Shown here one piece after another: positions 50,055 through 58,376 of a DNA stretch of 64,000 nt. Both the position numbers and the translations under genes were made by a program. This DNA is from Burkholderia cepacia (GTDB taxonomy: Bacteria; Pseudomonadota; Gammaproteobacteria; Burkholderiales; Burkholderiaceae). The notes beneath the pieces were generated by a model that made no database searches, had not been told where the DNA came from, and saw only the letters and a list, made by a program, of their open reading frames with translations. The DNA lies in assembly GCF_001039005.1 (NCBI RefSeq), contig NZ_LDWR01000001.1, forward strand, positions 1 through 64,000, in the 5' to 3' direction. Position 1 is the stretch's first letter. Every line of letters begins with the position of its first letter.

Positions 50055-50810
50055 TCAACGGCCTTCCACCCGCGCCGCGCGCTTCGTCTTCGCGCGCCGC
50101 GCCAGCATGTTCATGCCCTCGACGAACGCCGAGAACGCCATCGCCGCGTAGATGTAACCCTTCGGCACGTGCGAACCGAAACCTTCGGCGATCAGCGTCA
50201 TGCCGATCACGACGAGGAATGACAGCGCGAGCATCACGATGGTCGGGTTGCGGTCGATGAAGCGTGCAAGCGGCTGCGCGGCGAACAGCATCACCGCCAC
50301 GGCGACGATCACCGCGACGAACATGATCGGGACGTGCTCGGTCATGCCGATCGCGGTCACGATGCTGTCGATCGAGAACACGATGTCGAGCATCACGATC
50401 TGGCCGATCGCGGCCCACACCGTCAGGCCGGCCGCGCCGCCGGAACCGCCCGCGCCTTCGCCGTCGTGCGACACGTGATGATGGATCTCGGTGGTCGCCT
50501 TCCACACGAGGAACAGGCCGCCCGACAGCAGGATCATGTCGCGCCACGAGAACGCGTGGTCGAACAGCGTGAACACGGGTTCGGTCAGGCTCGCGATCCA
50601 CGCGACGCTGCCGAGCAGCGCGAGGCGCATCACGAGCGCGAGCGCGATGCCGAGGCGCTGCGTGCGGGCGCGCTGCGCTTCGGGCAGCTTGTTGCTGAGG
50701 ATCGAGATGAAGATCAGGTTGTCGATGCCGAGCACGACTTCCATCACGACGAGCGTCAGGAGCGCGGCCCAGACGGCGGGGTCGGCGGCAAGCGTCAGCA
50801 GGTAGTCCAT
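50055..50810 (-). CDS. TerC family membrane protein
   Basis: A 251-aa inner-membrane protein with about seven membrane segments and the acidic TerC motifs [15 protein letters not shown] and [17 protein letters not shown]. TerC proteins are implicated in metal (Mn) export and tellurite resistance; the substrate here is not known. There is a His/Gly-rich cytoplasmic loop ([16 protein letters not shown]). It is divergent from a LysR gene with a palindromic region between, but no yybP-ykoY riboswitch fits the 108-bp gap. Confidence 0.92.
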   Translation of the reverse strand: MDYLLTLAADPAVWAALLTLVVMEVVLGIDNLIFISILSNKLPEAQRARTQRLGIALALVMRLALLGSVAWIASLTEPVFTLFDHAFSWRDMILLSGGLFLVWKATTEIHHHVSHDGEGAGGSGGAAGLTVWAAIGQIVMLDIVFSIDSIVTAIGMTEHVPIMFVAVIVAVAVMLFAAQPLARFIDRNPTIVMLALSFLVVIGMTLIAEGFGSHVPKGYIYAAMAFSAFVEGMNMLARRAKTKRAARVEGR

Positions 50811-50854
50811 GTAATGGGCCGATACGAAAGTGGAAAGCCCGATGATATTCCGCC

Positions 50855-50897
50855 CCGAACTTCGAAAAAATCAGAGAGAATCTGAATTTAGGTTCGG
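50855..50897. promoter_or_regulatory. Nested inverted repeats between terC and the LysR gene
   Basis: Inner dyad TCAGA-GAGAA-TCTGA (50871-50885) lies inside an outer dyad CCGAAC (50855-50860) / GTTCGG (50892-50897). The location in the 108-bp divergent gap makes it a likely operator for the LysR product. Confidence 0.5.
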
Positions 50898-50918
50898 TTT
50901 TTACGATATGTTGATCCG

Positions 50919-51812
50919 ATGCTGAATTTCCGACATCTGTACTATTTCTGGGTCGTCGTGAAGGAAGGCGGCTTCGCACGGGCGGCCGGGCGGCTCGACA
51001 TGGCCGTACAGACGATCAGCGCGCAGGTGCGCGAGCTCGAGAAATCGCTCGGGCACCAATTGCTGCGCCCGGCCGGGCGCGGTGTCACGATGACCGACGC
51101 GGGCCAGGCCGCATTTGCGCGCGCGGAGGTGATCTTCGAGATGGGGCGGCTGATTCCCGACGAAGTGCGCGCGGCGGCCAGCCAGCCGACCGTGCGGCTC
51201 GCGGTCGGCCTCGCCGATGGCATCTCGAAGCTCGCCGCGCACGCGATCCTCGCACCGGTGCTCGACACGCCCACGCTGCGGCTGCTGTGCCACGAGGGCG
51301 AGCACGATGCGCTGCTCGCGGAACTCGCGCTGCATCACCTCGATCTCGTGCTGGCCGGCCAGGGCGCGCCGTCCGGTTCGAACCTGCGCGTGACGAGCGA
51401 GCGGCTGGTCGCGTCGCCGGTCGACTGGTACGGGCCCGCGGCGCTCGTCACGCCGGCCGCGCGGCAACGCTTTCCGCAGTGCCTGGCCGACCTGCCCGTG
51501 CTGCTGCCGACCGCGCATTCGGCGCTGCGCGCGCGCCTCGACCAGTGGCTGGAAGCGGAGCGGATCGTGCCGCGCGTGGCCGGGGAATTCGAGGACAGCG
51601 CGCTGATGGCCGTGTTCGCAACGCGCGGCCTCGGCGTGTTTCCGCTGAGCGAGCTCGGCGCGAACGATGCGTCGCTGCTGCGCGGCCTCAGGCGGCTCGG
51701 ACGCGCGGGCGACGTAACGGAAGAGATCCACGCGATCCGCTCGCGGCGCGGCGAACACCATCCGCTGACGTCGCAATTGCTCGCCATGACGCGCGCCGCG
51801 CCGGTCGGCTGA
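50919..51812 (+). CDS. nhaR: LysR-family regulator, NhaR-like
   Basis: A 297-aa LysR protein. The N-terminus MLNFRHLYYFWVVVKEGGFA and the helix-turn-helix AAGRLDMAVQTISAQVRELEKSLG resemble NhaR, the Na+-responsive activator of E. coli. No nhaA-type antiporter gene is visible in the window, so terC on the other side is the more likely local target. The gene name is by similarity only. Confidence 0.82.
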   Translation: MLNFRHLYYFWVVVKEGGFARAAGRLDMAVQTISAQVRELEKSLGHQLLRPAGRGVTMTDAGQAAFARAEVIFEMGRLIPDEVRAAASQPTVRLAVGLADGISKLAAHAILAPVLDTPTLRLLCHEGEHDALLAELALHHLDLVLAGQGAPSGSNLRVTSERLVASPVDWYGPAALVTPAARQRFPQCLADLPVLLPTAHSALRARLDQWLEAERIVPRVAGEFEDSALMAVFATRGLGVFPLSELGANDASLLRGLRRLGRAGDVTEEIHAIRSRRGEHHPLTSQLLAMTRAAPVG

Positions 51813-51842
51813 TGCGAGCGCGACATCAAACGAAACTATAAT
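51813..51842 (+). promoter_or_regulatory. Possible promoter of the DUF2242 lipoprotein gene
   Basis: A perfect TATAAT (51837-51842) 85 bp before the ATG, directly after the LysR gene. No good -35 is visible at 16-18 bp. Confidence 0.4.
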
Positions 51843-51926
51843 GACGCCCCGGCCATACGAGATTGCCGCGCGCATCATCCACGCACCGCCATTGCGCGAC
51901 ATCTCGCGAGCCTTCTGAAAGACGCC

Positions 51927-53009
51927 ATGCACAACCGATTTCGCCTGTTTTCCGTTTCGTGCGCGCTCGCGGCCGCGACCGTGCTGGCGGCGTGCTCGTC
52001 GCCGCCCAAGCCGATCTACCAGCAGGAACAGTTCGATGCGACGACCAGCCCGTATGCGCATACGTTCCACTCGAAATCCGACGCGACCTGCGAGGCCGCG
52101 CGGCGCGCGCTGCTGAGCCAGGGTTACGTGGTGTCGTCGTCGCGCAACGACGCGGTCGACGGCAGCAAGAATTTCCAGCCGAACAACGACATGCACGTCG
52201 TGATCGAGTTTCACGTCGTGTGCGCGGATGCGAACGCGGACGGCTCGTCGAGCATCGCGTACGTGAACGCGGTGCAGGACCGCTACACGCTGAAGAAGTC
52301 GAATACGTCGGCGAGCGTCGGCCTGAGCGTGTTCGGCTCGCTGTCGCTGCCGATCGGGTCGAGCGACGATGCGCTCGTCAAGACCGCGAGCGAGACGATT
52401 CCCGCCGGCGTGTTCTATGAGCGTTTCTTCAATCTCGTCGACCATTTCCTGAAGATCGACCCGGCCCGCCGCGACCGCGCGACCGTGAAGGCCGCCGAGA
52501 AGGAAGCCGTCACGCCGCTGCCCGAACCCGCGCCGACGCCGCAAGGCGAACCGATGAAGATGACGACGCCGGCCGTGCCGACGCCACCCGCAGCGCCGGT
52601 GCCGCTTTCGGTGCCGGGCGTGGTGCCTGAATCGGGTGCGAATATCGCGCCGGCTGCGATGCGCGCTGTCGCGCCGGCGGCGGCTTCCGGGTCGGTGGCC
52701 GCATCGGCGCCAGCGGCTTCCGGTTCGGCACCTGCACCGGCTTCGGCTCCGGTGCCGGTTTCCGCGCCGGTGCCCGCTTCCGGCCCTGTATCGGCGCCTG
52801 CCGTCGCGGCATCCACGCCCGCCGTTTCGGCGCCGGCCACGGCTACGCCGGTATCGGCTGCGCCTGCGGCCGCGGCATCCGCCCCCGCACCGGCATCCGC
52901 GCCTTCGAGCGCGTCGCCTGCGCCGGCGGACAAAACGCCGGCGCAGGCCGCCGCCAACCCCGCCGCGTCGTCCGCGCCGGCCGGTGCGAGCGCACCGGCC
53001 GCGAACTGA
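51927..53009 (+). CDS. DUF2242 family lipoprotein with long Ala/Pro/Ser tail
   Basis: A 360-aa envelope protein. The lipobox is VLAACSSPP (Cys near residue 23). A folded domain of about residues 30-190 matches DUF2242 (SKSDATCEAARRALLSQGYV, YVNAVQDRYTLKKSNTSASVG, FYERFFNLVDHFL). Residues about 195-360 are low complexity, built of Ala, Pro, Ser and Val in repeats such as ASAPVPVSAPVPASG, and would be an extended, wall-spanning tether. The stop codon lies inside the first unit of a 13-bp tandem repeat. Function unknown. Confidence 0.88.
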   Translation: MHNRFRLFSVSCALAAATVLAACSSPPKPIYQQEQFDATTSPYAHTFHSKSDATCEAARRALLSQGYVVSSSRNDAVDGSKNFQPNNDMHVVIEFHVVCADANADGSSSIAYVNAVQDRYTLKKSNTSASVGLSVFGSLSLPIGSSDDALVKTASETIPAGVFYERFFNLVDHFLKIDPARRDRATVKAAEKEAVTPLPEPAPTPQGEPMKMTTPAVPTPPAAPVPLSVPGVVPESGANIAPAAMRAVAPAAASGSVAASAPAASGSAPAPASAPVPVSAPVPASGPVSAPAVAASTPAVSAPATATPVSAAPAAAASAPAPASAPSSASPAPADKTPAQAAANPAASSAPAGASAPAAN

Positions 53010-53122
53010 CCAGCCTTCCTGACCAGCCGTCCTGATCGGCCCTCCTGATCGGCCTTCCTGATCGGCCTTCCTGATCGGCCTTCCTGATCGGCCTTCCTGA
53101 TCGGCCTTCCTGATCGGCCGTC
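53006..53122 (+). repeat. 13-bp tandem repeat, nine copies
   Basis: Unit CTGATCGGCCTTC. Copies begin at 53006, 53019, 53032, 53045, 53058, 53071, 53084, 53097 and 53110. The first two read CTGACCAGCC; copies four to eight are identical; copies three and nine differ by one base. The first copy includes the TGA stop of the DUF2242 gene, so length changes would not alter the protein. Confidence 0.95.
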
Positions 53123-53353
53123 AGTATTGTCGCGCCGCCCCACATCCGGCGCAGCGCGACGATACGCTCCCCATCATTCTCCGCAGAAAATCCCGCGCCC
53201 CCGGCTGCCTGCCGGCTGCGTAGCCATTATTGCTTCAACGGGAAAGCGACCGTGACGCGCCGTGACAGCCCAACGCGAGGCAAACGCCCAAGGTCATCGA
53301 AGCCAATAACCATCCGGCCGTCACCCGACAAACCCGCGCACCGCCTCCCCCGC
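53123..53353. other. Region between the repeat array and the dehydratase gene
   Basis: Contains a large stem-loop at 53124-53165 (arms GTATTGTCGCG and CGCGACGATAC with one G-U, inner CCGCC/GGCG) directly after the repeats, without a T tract. It may end or protect the lipoprotein message. Nothing else is recognisable. Confidence 0.55.
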
Positions 53354-54274
53354 TTACCGCAACTTCGCGCGCAGCGTCTGCAGATCCTCGACGGTCGCCG
53401 TCACGCCGCCACAGACGATCACGGCGATCTCCGTCGCCGACGCCAGCACGGGCACCGGCCGCTCGAGCGCGGCCAGCGCGGCGCCGCACGCGGGCTCGAC
53501 GACGATCCGGTGTTCGTCGAGAAACCGCAGCGACGCAGCCACCGCTTCGGCATCGGATACGACGACAGGATGGATCTCGTGGCGCGTCGCCCATTCGACC
53601 GCCGCGTCGCACGGCCGCTTCGCGCCGAGCGACGTCGCGATGCTCGCGATCGCCGGCAATTCGATGGGGTGCCCCTGCGCAAGCGAGCGCGCATAGCAGT
53701 CGGCACCTTCCGTTTCGGCCGCGACAACTGGCACGTCGTGCCAGCCGTTGCGCGCCAGCCCTTCGAGCACGCCGCACAGCAACCCGCCGCCGCCGACCGC
53801 GAGCACGACCGCGTCGGGCTTCGGACCGGCCGCCGCCATCTCGTCGATCATCGTCGCGTGGCCCTGCCACAGCACGCGGTCGTCGAACGGATGCACGAAC
53901 GCGTCGTGCTCGCCGAGGGTCGACTGCGCGAACGCGTTCGCCTCGGCCCAGCTCGCGCCGTGCACGACGAGCTCCGCGCCTTCGACGAGGATCAGCTCGC
54001 GCGCGCGGGCCGACGCGCTTTCCGGCACGACGACGAGCACCGGCACGCCGAGTTCGCGGCCGCAATACGCGACGGCGATGCCCGCGTTGCCGCCCGACGA
54101 CGACACGAACCGCCGCGCGCCGGCCGCATGCCGCGCTTCGCAGACGGCGCCGATGCCGCGCAGCTTGAACGAGCCCGACGGCTGCAGCGCATCGAGCTTC
54201 AGCCGAATGGTCCTGCCGAGCCGGCGGGACGCGATTTGCGAGCGGATATAAGGGGTCGGGATATGAAGCGGCAT
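53354..54274 (-). CDS. Threonine/serine dehydratase-like PLP enzyme
   Basis: A 306-aa fold-type II PLP enzyme. It has the PLP lysine in PSGSFKLRGIG near residue 36, SSSGGNAGIAVAYCGRELG as the substrate/phosphate loop, and GGGGLLCGVLEGL near 165. The short length without an ACT domain fits catabolic L-serine/L-threonine dehydratase. The ATG at 54274 gives a normal N-terminus (MPLHIPTPYIRS). It is divergent from a LysR gene with a T-N11-A dyad between them, so it is probably that regulator's target. Confidence 0.88.
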   Translation of the reverse strand: MPLHIPTPYIRSQIASRRLGRTIRLKLDALQPSGSFKLRGIGAVCEARHAAGARRFVSSSGGNAGIAVAYCGRELGVPVLVVVPESASARARELILVEGAELVVHGASWAEANAFAQSTLGEHDAFVHPFDDRVLWQGHATMIDEMAAAGPKPDAVVLAVGGGGLLCGVLEGLARNGWHDVPVVAAETEGADCYARSLAQGHPIELPAIASIATSLGAKRPCDAAVEWATRHEIHPVVVSDAEAVAASLRFLDEHRIVVEPACGAALAALERPVPVLASATEIAVIVCGGVTATVEDLQTLRAKLR

Positions 54275-54395
54275 GGGATCGGACGCGGCGAAATGGGAAC
54301 GGAGGGAACGCACGCGACTCGTGAGCGAGTGCGGCAATGACGGCCATCGTACGACACGCCCGTCATGCTTTCCAATACCATCGGATGACGTTTGT

Positions 54396-54412
54396 TATGC
54401 TTCACAGGCATA
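54396..54412. promoter_or_regulatory. LysR-type T-N11-A dyad between dehydratase and LysR genes
   Basis: TATGC-TTCACAG-GCATA is a perfect 5-bp inverted repeat with a 7-bp spacer and contains T-N11-A, the usual LysR binding pattern. It lies 25 bp before the LysR start and 122 bp before the dehydratase start. Confidence 0.6.
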
Positions 54413-54436
54413 TCAACGAACCGGAATGGACACCGC

Positions 54437-55348
54437 ATGCGCCAGATCGAACTGCGTCACCTGCGCTACTTCGTGGCCGTCGCGCAAGCCGGCAGCGTGA
54501 TGGGCGGCGCCCGCGCGGCCGGCATCGTCCAGCCCGCGCTGTCGCGGCAGATCCGCGAACTCGAGGACGCGATCGGCACGCCGCTGCTGATCCGCCGCGC
54601 CACGGGCGTCACGCTCACGGCGGCCGGCGCGAGCTTCCTGCAGGATGCGACCGGCCTGCTCGCGACGCTGCAGGACAGCCGTGAGCGCGCGTTGCGCAGC
54701 GCGGCCGGCCAGCTCGGCGAATTGCGGCTCGGCGCGCTGCCGAACTGCCTGCCGCTGCCGGTCGTCGCGAACGTCCTCAAGGCGTTTCGCGATGCGTGCC
54801 CGGACGTGAAGCTGTCGATCGCGCCGATGCTGTCGGCCGAACAGGCGAGCGCGCTGGTGCGTGGCCAGCTCGACGGCGGGATCATGGCGTGGCGTCGCGA
54901 CGAGGCACCGCACCTGTCGGGCGTGCGGCTGCTGAGCGACCGCTTCGTGCTCGCGATGCCCGCGCCGCCGGGCGGACGCGTCGACACGCCGCGCACGCTG
55001 GCCGACGTCGCGAACGAGCCGTTCGTCTGGTTCGACGCGCAGCGCTCGGCCGCGCACCACCGGTTCCTGATGGCGCAGTGCCAGCAGGCCGGCTTCACGC
55101 CGCGTATCGCGCAGGTCGGCAGCGACATCCCGACGCTGATCGGCCTCGTCGCGGCCGGGATGGGTTGTGCATTCGTGCCGGAAAGCGCGTCGCCCACCTG
55201 TCCGCGCACGGTCCGGCTCGTCGCGCTCGACGAGCTCGCGAGCCGCTTCGACATCGAGTTCGTGTTCGACGGCGCGGCGGCGGTACCGTCGCCGGTCGTC
55301 GCGCGGTTTCTCGCGGCCGTGCGCGACGCGGCCGGTGCGCCGGATTGA
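54437..55348 (+). CDS. LysR-family transcriptional regulator
   Basis: A 303-aa LysR protein. The helix-turn-helix is LRYFVAVAQAGSVMGGARAAGIVQPALSRQIRELE. The effector domain (about 93-295) shows the usual LRLGALPNCLPLPVV start. The ATG at 54437 is chosen for the standard MRQIELRHLRYF start. It is divergent from the PLP dehydratase, which it probably controls in response to an amino acid. Confidence 0.9.
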   Translation: MRQIELRHLRYFVAVAQAGSVMGGARAAGIVQPALSRQIRELEDAIGTPLLIRRATGVTLTAAGASFLQDATGLLATLQDSRERALRSAAGQLGELRLGALPNCLPLPVVANVLKAFRDACPDVKLSIAPMLSAEQASALVRGQLDGGIMAWRRDEAPHLSGVRLLSDRFVLAMPAPPGGRVDTPRTLADVANEPFVWFDAQRSAAHHRFLMAQCQQAGFTPRIAQVGSDIPTLIGLVAAGMGCAFVPESASPTCPRTVRLVALDELASRFDIEFVFDGAAAVPSPVVARFLAAVRDAAGAPD

Positions 55349-55570
55349 ACGGGTGTCGGACGCCGGCCGCGTCGGGCAAGCGATCCTGCGACGCGATTCG
55401 TGTCACCGATTGACGAGCGGATTCCGATATCCGTTAAAGCAACGATTTAGCCGTGTTGACGCACTAAACAACGGCACAGTGTCTACTAAAAATCTCTCCA
55501 AACGATGACGACGGATACCGCAGCGCCGGCATTTTTAAATTGACACCAAAAACGGCCGTTTAACGCCCGT
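55349..55570. other. AT-rich intergenic segment upstream of the small RNA candidate
   Basis: No supported gene. It contains a perfect TTGACA (55540-55545) and a 12-bp palindrome AAACGGCCGTTT (55550-55561), which ends 30 bp before the -10 of the small RNA candidate and could be a regulator site. Confidence 0.45.
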
Positions 55571-55591
55571 TCGAATTGTCATGTGCCGAAA

Positions 55592-55678
55592 TATACTTCG
55601 CACGCATCCAACCCTCGTGCCAAAGAGAGGATGCGTTTCCGCCCCGGTCACGGTCCCCCTGTGGCCGGGGCTTTTTTT
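55592..55678 (+). ncRNA. Candidate small RNA with own promoter and terminator
   Basis: TATACT (55592-55597) is a good -10. The transcript would begin near 55602-55604. The first hairpin has arms ACGCATCC (55602-55609) and GGATGCGT (55629-55636) around a loop with CCCTC. The second has GCCCCGG (55641-55647) and CCGGGGC (55665-55671), followed by seven T, a clear intrinsic terminator. No protein gene lies just upstream, so this looks like an independent RNA of about 75 nt. The -35 is poor. Confidence 0.55.
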
Positions 55679-56096
55679 GCCCGCAGGCCTTGCCGACAAA
55701 GGACTTTCAGCCAGCAGGCGATGTTCTCGCCGGGTATGACCGGCGCTTGAACAGCCGGCCGGATCTGCCCGGCCGCGCGATCACCGGACGATACCCGGAT
55801 CGTCGCGCGGCGCGACCATCGATCAACTGCGAACCACCATCGGATCGCAATTCACCGGGCCATGAAGCGGCCTTCTTCATCACGAAAGCCTTTCCGAAAA
55901 AGACTCCATCGTTCGCCCGCCCCACCGGAGCGCCGCCAGCCAGCCTTGCGCGCATGCGCGCGTGCCCCGCATTGTTGACATGAAATCAAGATAATTTCTT
56001 TCTAATGCGGCTTTTTCGGCAAAAGTAATGCGGGCACACTTCGCGCTGTTCTCAACGGCTTCGTGCCGTTGCCTCTCGAATACAGGAGCCCATCGC
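55679..56096. other. Region upstream of the MFS gene
   Basis: No supported gene. It contains a perfect TTGACA (55975-55980) facing the MFS gene, with TCTAAT (56001-56006) at a rather long 20-bp spacing, in an AT-rich patch about 100 bp before the start codon. This is a possible promoter. Confidence 0.4.
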
Positions 56097-57302
56097 GTGA
56101 ACGCCACGACTTCTTCCCCCTCCCGCCCGGGCGGCAGCGCCGCGCTGCCGCTGCTGGCGCTCGCCGCCGGCGCGTTCGGCATCGGCACGACCGAGTTCTC
56201 GCCGATGGGCCTGCTGCCCGTGATCGCCGACGGCGTGCACGTGTCGATCCCGCAGGCCGGCATGCTGATCAGCGCCTATGCGATCGGCGTGATGGCCGGC
56301 GCGCCGCTGATGACGTTGCTGCTCGCGCGCTGGTCGCGCCGTTCGGCGCTGATCGCGCTGATGTCGATCTTCACGATCGGCAACCTGCTGTCGGCGGTCG
56401 CGCCGGACTACACGACGCTGCTGCTCGCGCGCCTCGTGACGAGCCTCAACCACGGCGCATTCTTCGGGCTCGGCTCGGTGGTCGCGGCCAGCCTCGTGCC
56501 GCGCGAAAAGCAGGCCAGCGCGGTCGCGACGATGTTCATGGGGCTGACGATCGCGAACGTCGGCGGCGTGCCGGCCGCGACCTGGCTCGGCCAGATCATC
56601 GGCTGGCGCATGTCGTTCGTGGCGACCGCGGGCCTCGGCCTGATCGCGATCGCCGGCCTGTTCGCCGCGCTGCCGAAGGGCGAGGCCGGCAAGATGCCCG
56701 ACCTGCGCGCCGAACTGTCGGTGTTGACGCGGCCTGTCGTGCTCGGCGCGCTCGGAACGACGGTGCTCGGCGCCGGGGCGATGTTCACGCTCTACACGTA
56801 TGTCGCGCCGACGCTCGAACACCTGACCGGCGCGACGCCCGGTTTCGTGACCGCGATGCTCGTGCTGATCGGCGTCGGCTTCTCGATCGGCAACATCGCG
56901 GGCGGCCGCCTCGCCGACCGCTCGCTCGACGGCACGCTGATCGGCTTCCTGTTGCTGCTGATCGCGACGATGGCCGCGTTCCCGCTGCTCGCCAGCACGC
57001 ATGCCGGCGCCGCCGTCACATTGCTCGTCTGGGGTGTCGCGACGTTCGCGGTCGTGCCGCCGCTGCAGATGCGCGTGATGCGCGCGGCCCACGAAGCGCC
57101 GGGGCTCGCATCGGCGGTCAACATCGGCGCGTTCAACCTCGGCAACGCGGTCGGCGCGGCAGCCGGCGGCGCGGCGATCTCGGCCGGCTTCGGCTACGCG
57201 GCGGTGCCGCTCGTCGGCGGGCTGATCGCCGCGGCCGGACTCGCGCTCGTCATGCTGCAGATTGCGCAGCGCCGCCGCGCGCCGGCCACCGCGAATTCGT
57301 AA
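56097..57302 (+). CDS. MFS efflux transporter (AraJ/YdhP-like)
   Basis: A 401-aa inner-membrane transporter with 12 segments, of the drug:H+ antiporter group that includes AraJ and YdhP (LAAGAFGIGTTEFSPMGLLP, LVTSLNHGAFFGLGSVVAA, NIGAFNLGNAVGAAAGG). The start is the GTG at 56097, with AGGAG 8 nt upstream. An earlier in-frame start would add a non-membrane stretch. Substrate unknown. A terminator follows at 57345. Confidence 0.9.
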   Translation: MNATTSSPSRPGGSAALPLLALAAGAFGIGTTEFSPMGLLPVIADGVHVSIPQAGMLISAYAIGVMAGAPLMTLLLARWSRRSALIALMSIFTIGNLLSAVAPDYTTLLLARLVTSLNHGAFFGLGSVVAASLVPREKQASAVATMFMGLTIANVGGVPAATWLGQIIGWRMSFVATAGLGLIAIAGLFAALPKGEAGKMPDLRAELSVLTRPVVLGALGTTVLGAGAMFTLYTYVAPTLEHLTGATPGFVTAMLVLIGVGFSIGNIAGGRLADRSLDGTLIGFLLLLIATMAAFPLLASTHAGAAVTLLVWGVATFAVVPPLQMRVMRAAHEAPGLASAVNIGAFNLGNAVGAAAGGAAISAGFGYAAVPLVGGLIAAAGLALVMLQIAQRRRAPATANS

Positions 57303-57344
57303 TCGCGATACGTCGGACCGGCGTCCATTAGCGTCCCCATCCCT

Positions 57345-57372
57345 ACGGCCGCGCAATGCGGCCGTTTTCGTT
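57345..57372 (+). terminator. Terminator of the MFS gene
   Basis: ACGGCCGC (57345-57352), loop GCAAT, GCGGCCGT (57358-57365), then TTTCGTTTT. Confidence 0.85.
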
Positions 57373-57836
57373 TTCAGCTGTCAATCCGGAATCCCCGATT
57401 CTTCAATCAAAAAAATCCGGAATATCGCTGCACTCCATCACCGCGAAAATCGAATCCATTCGCCGGACTACTGGAATCGGTTCAATCCACTCGAATGATT
57501 CGCCGCCAACCCATTCCATCGGGCGCATTGGTTTCCGATTTTTTATTAAATGATTCAATAATCGATGTCATTCATGAAAATAGTGCCACACCCTACATGA
57601 GTCACGAACCCATTGCCGTTTCGCAGGAAAAACTTTCGCCCGAATCGCGCAAGACAAAATCGAAAAACGCAATACTTCAAGCCTTTATTCAAATAAAGAA
57701 AAAATCGACCGTGACAAAATGAGACAACTCGAACTTTGAGATTGAAAGACTCGCCGATTCGTATCAGGATTAATGAAGTCGTGGCAAACAACGCGCGGCA
57801 CAAATCCAATGAAAAACAAATCGACGGGGGACCATT
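57373..57836. other. AT-rich region upstream of the pilus operon
   Basis: About 460 bp with base composition far more AT-rich than the rest of the window. A 75-codon frame (57495-57722) and an opposite 84-codon frame exist, but both lack good ribosome sites and family similarity. It contains a TTTATT/AATAAA dyad near 57685. It probably holds the csu-type operon promoter and may bind H-NS-like silencers. No confident -35/-10 was found. Confidence 0.55.
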
Positions 57837-58361
57837 GTGAAAGTCGCCATCGCTTCCACGGTATTGTCGCTCGCGCTGTCAATCGGCCTTGCGACGCCCG
57901 CCGCCGACGCGGCCACCTATTCGAACGGCACTGCAACCTCCACCTTCAACGTCACGCTGACGCTGCAGCCGAACTGCGCGATCACCGCGAATCCGCTGGC
58001 GTTCGGCACCAACGGCGTGCTGTCCGCCGCGATCAACCAGCAGACGACCTTGAGCGTCACCTGCACCAACACGACACCGTACAACGTCGGTCTCGACGCG
58101 GGCCAGGTCACGGGGTCGACCGTCTCGAGCCGCCTGATGGCCGGCACGGCGACCGGCAACACGTCGACGACCGTCGGCTTCCAGCTCTACCAGGATGCCG
58201 GACACACGACGATCTGGGGCAACACGCAGGGCACCGACACGGTGGCCGGCACCGGCACGGGCACCGCGCAGTCACTCACCGTCTACGGTCAGGTGCCCAC
58301 GCAGACGACGCCGAAGCCCGACACCTATCAGACGACCGTCACCGCAACCGTTTACTTCTGA
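57837..58361 (+). CDS. Spore coat U domain pilin (CsuA/B-like major subunit)
   Basis: A 174-aa secreted pilin. Signal peptide cleavage is after ADA near residue 25, then one SCPU domain with paired Cys (LTLQPNCAITANPL; TLSVTCTNTTPYNVGL) and the terminal beta strand TVTATVYF typical of chaperone-usher subunits. The start is the GTG at 57837 with GGGGG 6 nt upstream. It is the first gene of a four-gene pilus operon. Confidence 0.9.
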   Translation: MKVAIASTVLSLALSIGLATPAADAATYSNGTATSTFNVTLTLQPNCAITANPLAFGTNGVLSAAINQQTTLSVTCTNTTPYNVGLDAGQVTGSTVSSRLMAGTATGNTSTTVGFQLYQDAGHTTIWGNTQGTDTVAGTGTGTAQSLTVYGQVPTQTTPKPDTYQTTVTATVYF

Positions 58362-58376
58362 CCGGCGCCGCCTCGC

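Noticed and set aside
50811..50918. yybP-ykoY manganese riboswitch before terC
   Set aside because: The gap to the divergent gene is only 108 bp and lacks the conserved loops.
53006..53122. CRISPR array
   Set aside because: Units are directly tandem at 13 bp with no spacers.
57495..57722. 75-codon gene in the AT-rich region
   Set aside because: No good ribosome site, no similarity, and AT-rich composition unlike coding DNA here; kept only as a remark.
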